DNA of 64,000 nt from Cymbomonas tetramitiformis (lineage: Eukaryota > Chlorophyta > Pyramimonadophyceae > Pyramimonadales > Pyramimonadaceae), in contig LGRX02024778.1 of assembly GCA_001247695.2 (NCBI GenBank), forward strand, positions 19,921 to 83,920, written 5' to 3'. Shown piece by piece: positions 43,070-54,907 of this stretch. Both the position numbers and the translations under genes were made by a program. The notes under the pieces were generated by a model. The model made no database searches. It was not told the DNA's origin and worked only from the letters and a program-made list of their open reading frames with translations. Numbering within the stretch: position 1 is the stretch's first letter; every line of letters begins with the position of its first letter.

Positions 43070-45862
43070 TATGGGTTTTACTGATTTGAAACCCATGGAA
43101 GTTAATTCACTTCCTGATGATTTATAGGTGTATCAACTTGTAAGCGGATTAACCACTTTAGTGATAACTTGTCAGAACCTATGATATATTTGGGCATATG
43201 GCTGTGCACTAAGAGCATATCAAAGTGATATCTCTAGATTCCAAATATATCAGGACACAGCTTGATAATAATCTAAGCAGTTCAACACAACACAATGTGT
43301 GTGTGTGTGTCCACAACAACCTATGTCAGTCAGTTCAATATGTAAGTACTGATCTGAGTAGGTACATGCTTTTTGTGTTGATCATTACTGAATCAATTGT
43401 CACAATGCATTGAGGTTGTTGTCGCTTGCTCCAGCAATAATGAAAAGGTATGGACAGTGTTCAGCAGTTACCAGCTGCATTGTGAACACCGTATACTGCC
43501 TTCGGGTCTGGAGATATTCTCCATCCAGCCCTTCAGCATGTAGTTTTATCTTGTTACCTTAACTATCGCCATCACTGACATCCAACACGCACATGTGTTT
43601 GTTGGATGGTATCTATATTATCATACACATAGTTGATATTATAGTTGATCATTTCACTTACTGAGTCAGTGAATGTCATTATACATACCATAGTCAGTGG
43701 TGTGTGCATTACGCAGGTACTTGCTGATTTAGTACATGTAGGTGTGTGTGTGTGGAACTTTACTACACACTTGTATACAGGTGATAATGGTATTACAATA
43801 TACCAAGATAATTCATCATGCAGGATGATCTGTATACCAAGTACTGAATAAATCCAACATGATATATATATCAGATTAGTGGTTATTGTAATCTTGGATA
43901 CTCTCATTTACAATAATGAGTTGCTTGATTTATTTTACATGTAGCTCCGGTGAGCATTCCATTCAGTGATCCACCATAGAACGATCATGCTCATCCCAAA
44001 TCCTTCGTCAGAGCATGTCGAGCTAATTATGGTGTTAAGATCACCTTCAGGCACCTTACACTTACATGATTCCAATATAGCTAACATGCACTGCAATATG
44101 CCTTGTGCAATGTATAATGTATTGTGATGTGATGCTAATATTCCAGTTGTTATCATGATCAAACTGGTAATATATATTACAGCTGTTACCGTGGTCAAAC
44201 TGTATTAATGATGCATGCACAATTCACAGTGTTGCAGTCACTCAGTATATAATGTATATGTAGTGTAATGCATATATGCTGCATGCACTCATTATATACT
44301 TCATGATGGTGTATACTGCAAGTCAAGTATATGTGTGTATGTGTGTGTGCTGCAATCATTGCAATCTCCGCACACTCTAATCTTGCACATATTATTATGT
44401 TGCTGCAGAATATTCAGTGATCTATCATGTTGAGCGTGTACGTGTGTGTAAGCTATTCACACAGTATTTATGCAGTTCACACTCTTGATTGCAAGTAAGT
44501 ATACAAATTTGACAATAAATAAATTGCAATATCTCAGCAGTCATCAAAGTATTGTGTGGCATGCTGCAATATTTGTCATCATGCGTCCATTCATGATTAT
44601 CCCTGTAAGTATACACATATTTTGCAGAGGATATCGTGATGCGCGCATATGATGCGCAGGTGATTATTGCAACTATCGATGATGATGGTGTATTGGTGAC
44701 ATTTTGTATATTGACATCGTCATCATAAAACTGCAAAATGATTGTCGTGCGCTGCAAGTGATTTATTTGCGATCATGAAAATCGCAATGTGCGCGCTGCT
44801 GATAAAAAGCATATCTTGTCGCCGTATGCATAGCATACGATACGAATGCTAATTTTCGCACGGATCATGATTCCGCTGATGATTATCGTGTCCGCATCTC
44901 ATACTGCGAATTTCTTATAGCTGCGAATCATTTCTGCGCGTGCATATGTGATCGCCGTACATACATTTCTTACAGTTGCGAATCGCTTCTGCGCGCATAT
45001 GTGATCGCCGTACATTTGTATGCCGCATGCACACCTTTTCGCGCAGTATATACGACGCTCAGCTGCTGTGTACGATTCTGCGAATGCGACGATTATCCTC
45101 GCGCACTCTATTCGCTTTTGCAGCGATCAGTATATGCAGTATATCAATATTTATGCGATTGCGTCGCCAGATATGATTTGCGCTCCGCAACCTGCATACA
45201 CAAAATTATTGATATCTATGCTGCACTCACACTAGAGTTCTCGTTTCTCGCCTTGACGATCGAATACCAACTGATAAGGACGCAGACGCGAGCCTTAAGA
45301 TATATTATGATATAATAAGATAGCGCAGGTGTTATTGAACAGTAACACGCGCACAGCTTATGAGCGGGTGATGAGTGCAGACTTCGTCCGAAGATACTGC
45401 TGTAGCACAACGCTATCTCATCTATACCGAATGCCTCCCATCTCACAGATGGCACCGCTATTGGGTTGTGAACCCGAGGCATTGGTTGAACGACTAGTAT
45501 CGGCAGAACGAATGATGCGTTCGCCATATGATACTCGCATGCTTGTTCCGCACATGCTAGAAGCGAAGATGATTTCTTCTCCGAACCGTTCGATACTTCA
45601 AGATAGCATCTTGCTTCGCCATTCTCGAGTCCGACATACGGCCTCTCGATGACAGGTGTCATTCAAGTCTTTCCTTGAATGAATGACAGATGATGTGACT
45701 TATCATCTCGATGACATGTACAATCATAGTCGACCGTACTGACGACTGTCTGTCATTATAATATATGACATGACTCGACATGACATGACATGGTATGACA
45801 TGTCTGACATGTATGACATGTATGACACGTATGACATGTATGACACATGTGTCATCGGTCAT
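43070..45862. repeat. ~3-kb repeat, copy 1
   Basis: Begins TGGGTTTTACTGATTTGAAACCCATG (a small hairpin) and ends in TGACATGTATGACACG repeats and CATCGGTCATAACCCTGACA. Aligns in the same order with 45954-49072, including GTATACTGCCTTCGGGTCTGG and ATCCAACACGCACATGTGTT. Long CA/TG-rich and purine-alternating tracts, no coding sequence. Confidence 0.75.
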
Positions 45863-45953
45863 AACCCTGACATCTCACCTGAATACATGAAATGGAAATT
45901 GACATTTTTCATGTTATTATGTGAAGATATATGTATGGTCAATATTTGGTATA

Positions 45954-48900
45954 TTGGGTTTTACTGATTGAAACCCATGACAAATAGACCAAACCCTAAT
46001 ATGAATATGTAGGTGTATCAACAGTGACTTACAGTCACTTAAGTGATAACTTGTCAGTTGATGTATTACTTACTTAGGACTGTCAACTCCTTAGATAACC
46101 TTAGCCAGTAGCTTAAGGCGAGACTTACTCCTCGGTTCAGTCGCCTGTCAGTGGCTGTTGATCGCGTTGCTTACCCACGAATGGGTCTGTTGGAGGTCTG
46201 CTTTATCTCTTTGGATCTATGACAATACTCTGGATGGCATTACCATCCAGATACTAAGTAACTTGAGCAAATGCTCATAGTAATCTACCATTTACTTGGG
46301 CATATGTAGATGCACTGGAAGAGTATCAAAGTGATATCTTCAGTTTCCAAGTAAATCTGAACAAAGCTCGAACAATCAGAGCAGTGTCTGTGATAACCTC
46401 TATCAGTTGTCGAGATGAATACTGATCTGTGAGATTTATTACATGCATTGAAGTGATCAGAACTGAATCAACTGTCAGAATGCAATGTAGACGATGTTGT
46501 TGCTCCAGCGATAGTGAAAAGGGTATGGACGGTGTTCAGCATTGACCAGCTGCTTTGTGAACACTGCATACTGCCTTCGGGTCTGGAGATATCCAGCCCT
46601 TCAGCATGTGGATTTATCCTGTTCCCTTAGCTATCGCCATGACTGGCATCCAACACGCACATGTGTTTGTTGGATGGTATCTATGTATCATATATGTAGT
46701 TGATATTATACTTGATCATTTACACTTACTGAATCAGTGTAATGTCAATATACATAGTAATGTCAGTGATTTGTGCATTGTGTAGGTACTTGCTGATTTA
46801 GTACACTTAAGCAAATTGATAGTGATTAATCATACAAGATAGTCTGTATACCACTGGACACCATATAGCAAGTATGATGCATATCAATTTGGTTAGTATA
46901 GTTGTAATCCTGCACTTCTCATCATGATGGATGATGAGTTGATTGGTATATTTTCACAAGTGGCTCCGGTGTGTATTCCATCTTGATCAACAGGAGAACA
47001 GTTATTCCATCCCAAATCCTCCGTCAGGAATAACTGAGCTAATTCCTGTCTTCATGACCAAGATTGGCACCTTATACCAATTGGATTTCAATTATAGCCT
47101 ATACTTGCAATGCAGGTATGCTAAATGGTATATTGATGCAAAATCTAGCATGTATGTGAGATATGCATGTTGCAGTGTAGTATAGTTGTATTGCTGGATA
47201 AACCCCCGGTTCCATGGGGTACAAGCCCATGGTCGGTTAGGCGCGGACAGACAGCCATCAAATCGATCAACAGAACTAAATGATGGTTTCAAGATAAGTC
47301 CTTACTTTTTAATCCTTTGCAAATACATCTATGTTACACTGTTGGTCGATATGCATGTATGCCAGCCGTTATCGTGATCAGGCTGTATATATGTGTGCAT
47401 GAATGCTAAGTTCATGTGACCAAACTGATTATTATCACAGTGTGATTGAATGCACAAGTTACAGTATGTATAGCAAGTTGCAGTATGTGATAGTGATGAT
47501 GACCTGTGATTAGTGGCATAAGTGTGATAACTTGTCACTCACTGTCAGCATGTTATTATAATAATGGCAGTATGGTATAGTGATGCATGGTGTATACCAC
47601 AGTATGTGTGTGAAATGATGATGACATTGCACACTATTTTTGCACAGCATATGTGTGTATACTGATGATTGGTATAGCACACATTATTACTGCGCAGCAT
47701 CATATGTCCATCTGGTGCAAAATTGTGCGTCCAACTGCAAAGTAATGTATGTCCATCTGCGAGTTATTGTATGTACATCGTGATTGCATACTATGTCTGC
47801 GCGTAGCACATATTGTATGTCGCGCTGCATGTAGATGCACCACAAATCATGCGTCCACAAATCATGCGTCCCTGCATAAGATAAATTCATCGCAGGTGTG
47901 CGTCGCACTGAACGAGCTAAAATCATCGTACGGGCGCGTCGCACTGAACGATTCGTGCGGAACATTTGCAAATAGCGAAATCATCATATGTGTGCATCGC
48001 ACTGAACGATTCGTGCGGAACATTTGCGAACATCGCTGTCGCACATCTTTTTCGCACATTATGAATGTGTATGTCGCTGTCGCCGGTGTTTGTCGCATAG
48101 TACGAATGCGATTGCGCTGATAACGAAATTTCGTGCGTCCCTGTCGCGCTTGATGCGAATCATACATACTGACGATCATTTTTCGTTCGCGGGCCTGATT
48201 CTCGCATACCGTACCAACCCTGCAATATTTTGACAACATACATGTACGATTCGTACGCTCGTGCGCACACCTTGTCGATATTTATTTACTGGTGATATGC
48301 TGTTAGCTGCGAATATGTTCGCGCTCATGATATTATTGCGCACTCCGCCGTTCGCTGACGATATTGCAGCGAATGCTGTCGTACGCGTGAAGATATTCGG
48401 ATTATATGTATGTGCGAGTTCTGTCGCACAGTATGCAGATATGCGAACTATGTCGCGCCGTATAAAATCTATATACGATATATATCAAGTCCGCTGCACA
48501 CACACTCGTGTTCTCGTTCTTCACCTGAGCGGAGATATACCACTGCCACGGTTCTATGCGAACCTTATGTGTGACGCGGCTGCTATTGAACTGTAGCAAG
48601 CACGCGATAATATTTGGTGGGTATGAGTGCAGCGCTCTGGTGTCCAGAAGTGCTTGCATGAGCCCAATGCTCCTCATATACTTCCAATGCCCTCACGCAA
48701 TCACATGCGTTACCACCATCGGGTTGTGAACCCGAGGGCATTGGGTGAACTTCCCGTATCGGCTGGTCGAAATAGCCATTGATACTCGCATGCTGTTCAT
48801 TTCATGCTTGAAGCGAAGACGCGTCCTCTCAGAACACTTCGGTTCTTCAAGAACTTGTCTTGCTTCGCCATCTCGATGCCAATACCTGGCCTCTCGATGA

Positions 48901-49072
48901 CAGATGTCACTCACCTTAAGTGGATGACAGACATTATGACTGTACATGTCATAGTCGACCGTACTGACAATACTCGACGACTGTATGTCATTATGACATA
49001 TGCCATGACATGACACGACATGGCATGTATGACATGTATGACACGTATGACACATATATCATCGGTCATATC
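45954..49072. repeat. ~3-kb repeat, copy 2
   Basis: Same order and ends as copy 1 but with many substitutions and indels, so the duplication is older than the 200-bp exon duplication nearby. Its right end (CATCGGTCATATCCCTGACA) stops at the edge of a coding remnant (FIADAFCQ) on the minus strand. Confidence 0.75.
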
Positions 49073-49382
49073 CCTGACAGAAAGCGTCTGCGATAAACAG
49101 CAAGTCCGTGCTCTTGAAAGTGCGCAGCTTGCGCTTGGAGGCCGGCGCAAGGTTCGCAGCGCGTGGAATCCAGAACTGCCAGTGTACCAGACGTTTCTCC
49201 AAATCCAAGTCCAAGACCTCACCATAGTGCATGGGAAGTGAAACCTTCCCACGTGCCAGTGGAACCGTAAACCAGCACTCGTCGGCGGGGTTGTTTTCAC
49301 CTGCAGCGGTGACAGCAAAGGTTTTTGGAACAACAGTTATCATTTTGAAGGTGTAGTCTGCCGGGAGGAATTCCCGGGCCAC
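49059..49382 (-). pseudogene. Coding remnant downstream of the DUF7869-like gene
   Basis: Open frame with protein-like composition (FLPADYTFKMITVVPKTFAV, DECWFTVPLARGKVSLPMHY, STDLLFIADAFC). It follows the DUF7869-like gene in the same strand and is probably its last part, displaced by a one-base frame break near 49400 and cut by the 3-kb repeat. No domain recognised. Confidence 0.4.
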
Positions 49383-49419
49383 AGCACGTTGCGAACGGCA
49401 TGTCGTCCTCGTCTGATTA

Positions 49420-51354
49420 GTCCGACTTCACAGAAACTGCTCGAGCAGTTACGGGCCTTGCTGCTCGCTGAAGTAAAGGCATGTCGTCATACGAGTCCGA
49501 CTCACTCTTCTCGGGCGATTCTTGAAATAGGCAGCGGCCATTGTTGACAGAACGTGTCCTGGCCTTCCGTTGAGGAGGGGAAAAGGTGGGAGACGCTGTC
49601 GTAGGGGGAGAACCTCGTGGTCGTTTAGGATCACCTGCTTCCGCCTGCCCAATTTTGCGAGTCTTGACACTGTCTTGGACAGGGGAGGAAGGAGGGGACG
49701 ATGGGTATACACGCTTCGTGCCAGCGGCAGCATCAGCGCGCATGCCGGCACCTCTCCATTTGCCTCGACCTTTCCCTGCACCTGCTTCAGCAACTGCAGC
49801 TTGACTGTTGGGGCCAGTTGATCTCCCCCCACGTCCTTTGCCTCGACCTTTCCTTGCACCTGCTTGAAGCTGCGACTTATTTGTCGGGGGGCCGGTTGAT
49901 CCCCACGTTCTTTGCCTCGACCTTTCCTGCACCTGCTTCCTTAGCTGCAGCTTGTTGCCGGGGCCAATTGATCTCCCGCCCCATATCCTTCGCCTCGACC
50001 GTTCCACACACGCCGACAAGCTGCAGCTTGACTGTCGGGGCCAGTTGTTCTCCCCCCACGTCCCTTGCCTCGACCTTCATCTCCGTTGTCGTCGGAAACC
50101 GGTCTCGCGCTTCCTGCATTTGAACGCTGACCGCGACGCCCCTTTTCCTGATGTTCCTTGCGCGCTGCGGCGGTCGCATTGAACAAACGTGTGGCCAACT
50201 CTGCAGCCAGCCCCGCACCGTCGAGCCCCATATGCTGCAACACCGCCTTAAGTTCGCCCTTATTGTACCTGAATAATAAGGAACATAAGGAACGCTTTGG
50301 TCAGTCAATGGGCAGCGTGCTTGATGGCGGTTCATATCATGTACTAATTAAAAGAAGTGACTATTGTAGAACTCACCAGAAAGAAATATCTTCAACTCGA
50401 CGTGCTTCTTGCTCACATCTTTTCGTTATTTTGGGAATGTCCACTGGTAGATCCTTGACCATCACATTTCTGCCGTCGGCAATGGTCTCCAACTCTGGTT
50501 GAGGTTCAGTTGTTGCGGGTCGGACGCCTCGGTCGTGTTCTGGTGCCAAGCGTTGCTCAGCAGCAACTTCAAGTCCAAGGGTTGCTGCTGATCAAACTTC
50601 GGGCCCTTCCAGGTGTCGTAGTCGGAAGCCTTCTGTGGTAAAGGGAAATACCCACATAGATGGTCTTGTTGCTCATGAGAGATACGGTCGACACCATGAT
50701 CACATAGCCGCTGAAACGCATTCAGGGTGTCTGCCTCCTCCTTCGCTTTCAGCGGCTGCACTTCCTGCAAGGGTGGAGAGCTGTCAATGTCGGGATAGCT
50801 GTTCATTACTTCCAGACCTTTGGTCAAGTCCTCGTCTACGCCTTTGGGAAGACACGGCTTAATATGGTCCCCCCTTTGTACTTCATGCGAACTACGCCAC
50901 GCTCGTCCTTTTGGAATTCCACGTAATGCACGTCGCGCACCATACCTCCATATCCCGTCAGGCCCCAGTTCATATGCGGCTTCAACCACTTTTTGAAGTC
51001 CAGCTGCTGACCCTGAACTTGTGCCAGCTTCAAGAACTTATTTACCGGCCACGATATAAGCCAGCTGATATAGTCTTCGAGTAGGATGAGCCATCGACCT
51101 GCTTTTGTAGCATCCTTACCGAATATGTACATCTTCATCAAACCGAACCAGCCATCAACATCGTTGTGGGTGTGCCCAACCATGAGGCGATGCAACACGA
51201 GTTTGTGGTAGATGCCATAATGAACCAGCAGGGCGCAAAAGCCGAACGTGTAGCGATTCCAGTTTTCAGAGCCTCCGTCAACTTGAAGATGCAACGTCTT
51301 CCTGAAGAACCGTTTGCCAGTATGACCCAAAGCCAGGAGCATATCAAGTTCACG
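49420..51354 (-). pseudogene. DUF7869-like transposase-fold gene with SAP domain, degraded
   Basis: First exon from 51354 (acceptor TTTCTAG): LHLQVDGGSENWNRYTF, then HRLMVGHTHNDVDGWFG, the hallmark D..SEN and GHTHxDxD blocks of the DUF7869 family, an RNase H-like transposase-type fold. A one-base break at a G6 run (plus 50869-50874) and another near 50570 follow. The frame then reads LPVDIPKITKRCEQEARRVE and splices (donor ~50377, acceptor 50269) to GELK..LQHMGLDGAGLAAELATRLF, a SAP DNA-binding motif. A tail of repeated GRGKGRGGR(T/S)TGP and a basic, Ser-rich end stop at 49417-49419. The N-terminus before 51354 is missing. Acts presumably in the nucleus on DNA. Confidence 0.65.
49790..50075 (-). 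repeat. Coding tandem repeat of ~100 bp, four units
   Basis: Units start CCTCGACCTTTCC and contain GGGGCCAGTTGATCTCCCCC. They encode GRGKGRGGR-type AT-hook-like peptides but indels move successive units between frames. Confidence 0.65.
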
Positions 51355-53503
51355 CTAGAAACGAAGGTTGCACCGAGTAAACGATCGAGAACTCCTGCGG
51401 CATCTATCCGTTCCTGCGCATCCGAGTTGACTTATCAGTTAAGAAACACAAACAATATAACGTGAATTAGCGTGTTCGGTTAAAGGGTGTCTCGCAGACA
51501 TCATGAAATAAATACACCTTTACATCAAGGATTCAAAAACTGCACAAAAACCCGTCCCACACGTTGGATCCTGCAACGAGTAAAAAAAAAAAAAAACAGC
51601 GCGGTAGCATGGTCTACAACGACCGGGGTGATCCCGCCAGGGTCAAGCCCCAAACACGCTGCTACCTCCAAGGCAAAAGCGGAATTCAGCTAGGTAAAAA
51701 TAAAGCTTTTGCGGGTAGATGAGTCCGTAACTTTCGATGCTGAGAACAACTTCGTAAGAAAACACCTTTGCATAGTCTTCCCGGGAAAACAATGATAGGA
51801 GACGCACGAAAAACGGTTTCAGTCATTCCTATCTCACAACGATTCATTCGGGTCTGGCAATGTCGGCAATAGCATGGTCTGCGTAACCGGGTTGATACGG
51901 CCGCGGTCAAGCCTCAAACATGCTGCCACCTCCCGATGCTGAGATAATTTCTTACGGTACGGCATCCGAAAAAAAAGACCAGGCTACGCGCCAGAGTGTT
52001 AACGAGAGATTTCCATGCCCAAAAAATAAAAGCGTGCCCTACACACAAAGAATTGCACATCTACATTAAAACATCACCTACACAAAACGGTCAGTGACAG
52101 AACAAAATCGTGAGCCATTGTTGCCGTAGAAGTGTAGAATGGAAAAGTAATGAGCGCTAACAAAAGCAGCCACACGAATAAGCATAAAAGCAAACGTCAG
52201 TAGGATACGTAAACGAATAACGCGAAATTAAACAACTCAAACTGCAAGAACAAATCACAGTATAAGGAAGGTTTGGGGAAATGTGAAAGACTACCAACAC
52301 CCGCGCTAAGTGGACTCTGGTGTGAACTTGTTCTGAACTAAAGATCACAACTTGTTCTGAACTAAAGATCGAACATCATTGTCAATTGCTCTGTTCAACC
52401 TATCAGATTCCCGAAGGGAAGTCATCGTATCGATCGATCAATTCGGCTATTGGTTAAAATTCGATTTCCGCTAACGCGGACGGGTCTTGAGGTGCAGGTG
52501 GCACATTTTTTACTTTTAGAGCAGATCGCTACTCGACGCGATGCGACAGCGACACCGCAACGCGACACCGCGACGGGACAGCGAAACGCGAACGACGTTA
52601 ATATTTATTTTCATGCAATCTGAATCTGCAATCTCGATGTTGTCTCAAATGTAGGTGACTGCTGACTCTTATTTTACATCCCGGTTTTTTCTTCTAGCTA
52701 GGCTTGTCTGTGTCAACAACCACCTGTATCTGTAATGGATGACGCCATTAGATGGCTCACGTCATCGCCATTAAATGGCTGACGCCATTTTCAGGTCCTA
52801 GGGTAATGGTTGTTAAATTGAAAAACAGCCAACTTTTGCAATGATCATTTTTTGGTACCGCGATCGTGCATGCATAAATTTACAAAAATACTGCAAGTCT
52901 CCTTAAAAGGTCATCCCCTAATTCATACATTTTCATTCAAATTTCACATGCGCCAACCGCCCCTGTTTACCCAAGAGTTTGTAAGGCACATATAGCACTG
53001 AATTTTCACAATCAAAAAACATACCCACGGCTTCATGTCAAAATATTCCAAATTCTTATCAACTTTACCTCACTCATTACAAGGAATTCATATCAAAATT
53101 CCCGCGAACGCTGAATGTTTCTTAGGAATTGCGATTTAGTATTCAAAGTCTGTGCACAAAAATAATCTCTGTGACAAGTATGGAATATGTTAACAATGCT
53201 AGAGAGCACCCGTCAATCAACATACATTAGTAGCACATATCCAATATAAATGGAAATCTGCTCAATCTTTCATGGCAACTTTCATTATAATATATCATGG
53301 TGTTTCAAAAAAGGTTCACTCTGTTTATCTTGCATTGCAACAAAGAACGGTCGGATTCAAGACCAGCACTCACTATTCCTCACTGATCAAAGGGACTACA
53401 TTTGCTCCTTCTGGTCAAGCTCTGGGCCTCCATGTTGGGCTTCCACTGGTCACGCATCCATAGTAACGTAGTTTCCATAGAAAACGTGGCAACACTAGCA
53501 CGA
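51355..53503. other. No gene recognised
   Basis: A short protein-like stretch (ERIDAAGVLDRLLG, 51407-51370) just upstream of the DUF7869-like exon may be its remnant. Two related ~100-bp blocks (51600-51665 and 51865-51935: GGTCAAGCC, GCTGCCACCTC) repeat. A triplicated GCCATTAGATGGCT-type motif lies at 52740-52795. The rest is AT-rich and empty. Confidence 0.4.
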
Positions 53504-54872
53504 TTAATCGAATGAGACCTTAGTGCCAGAGCCGCCACCGCCACCAGAAGAGTCTATGGACAAGCCCTTGCCTTTGCCTTTTCCTCCCTTGCCCTTACCC
53601 TTTCCCTTACCACCCTTTTCACCCTTACCCTTCCCTCCCTTGCCTCCCTTACCTTTGCCCCCCTTTTCGCCTTTTCCTCCCTTGCCACCGCCACCTCCAC
53701 CTCCACCACTAGAGTTCGCGTCCACCTTGAGCCACCGCCCATGTAGTTCCTCACCACTCTTTCCTCCAGCCTTTTGTGCACTTTCTGCATCTGCAAACTC
53801 GATGAATCCGAATCCTCGAATCTCCCCAGACTCTTGGTCGGTAGGAAGGCGAATGCTCCAGATCTCCCCACACTCACCGAACATTTCGGAAAGGCCAGCC
53901 TTGAGCTCCTCCTCCGGCTTCCACTTATCAAAGCCCCCGATCCATACGGTGCGAGCAGTACGGTCGGGGTCATCCCTGCCCTTGCCCGGAGTGGCCTCAC
54001 GAGGGGTAGCCAGCTCCACGTGAATGTTGCGACCGAGGAAGTCGGCGCCGCTGTACTCAACCGCAGCGTTAGCAGCCTCGGATGTTGCAAAGTCCACGTG
54101 GCCGAAACCGCGTGACTGACCATCACGATAGGCGATTCGCACTTCGGCCACCTCACCACACTCCTTGAAGAACTCGGAAATAGCATCCTGTTTCAACCCC
54201 AGAAAACTTGAGTCCTAATTTTTGCTCGACTGTATCCGTGAAAGTCAGGTTGGCAGCGATCAGAACGGCCTCAAAAGTGTCTGATATCGGAATCGCCCTC
54301 AGCTATAACCCGGAGGATGAAGGGCATCCTCCTGAGGTGATGAGACAAGACAGAGGCCGAGCTCCAACCAAATGGTTTGTGCTAGGTCTGCAGCAAAAGG
54401 GGCAGGTAAGAGGTGAGACACCAAGATGTAGTGAGGCTAAGGTTGTACCTCATCAGCTTGGAAAGAGAGGTTCTTGATGAATATGGTGCAGTTATCTGAG
54501 GAGGCAGGTTGTGCACTGCCGTCCTCAGCCTTTGACTTCTTGGGTGCGGGAGTTGATTCATCTTCCGCCTTTCGTTTCTTGCTTACGGGTGCTTCCTCCT
54601 GCGGGGCATTTTGCAGGAGTCTCAGTTTACAGTGCCAGCAACCTAGAAGGTGCACGGTACTTAGAGAGGAAGGGGACAAGCTTACGGGCGAGGAGACGGT
54701 GACTGCAGAAAAACTCCTAGGAGATAGCTACAAGTCTCTGAGTCATCACAATGCAAGCGGACGGGCTGAAACGGTAGTTCAGAAAAACAAGGGAGACGAA
54801 GATACAGGCCCCTGCCATGCCGCCCGTGATCACAAGCTCCGTACCATTTCCTCATCATCGTCGTCGTCGTCA

Positions 54873-54907
<35 letters not shown>

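Noticed and set aside
45770..45850. TGACATGTATGACACG tandem run as a possible regulatory array
   Set aside because: Simple-sequence expansion that marks the end of both 3-kb repeat copies; nothing points to protein binding.
53523..54023. 166-codon plus-strand Pro-rich frame
   Set aside because: Reverse complement of the Gly/Lys tail and RRM2 of the nucleolin-like gene.
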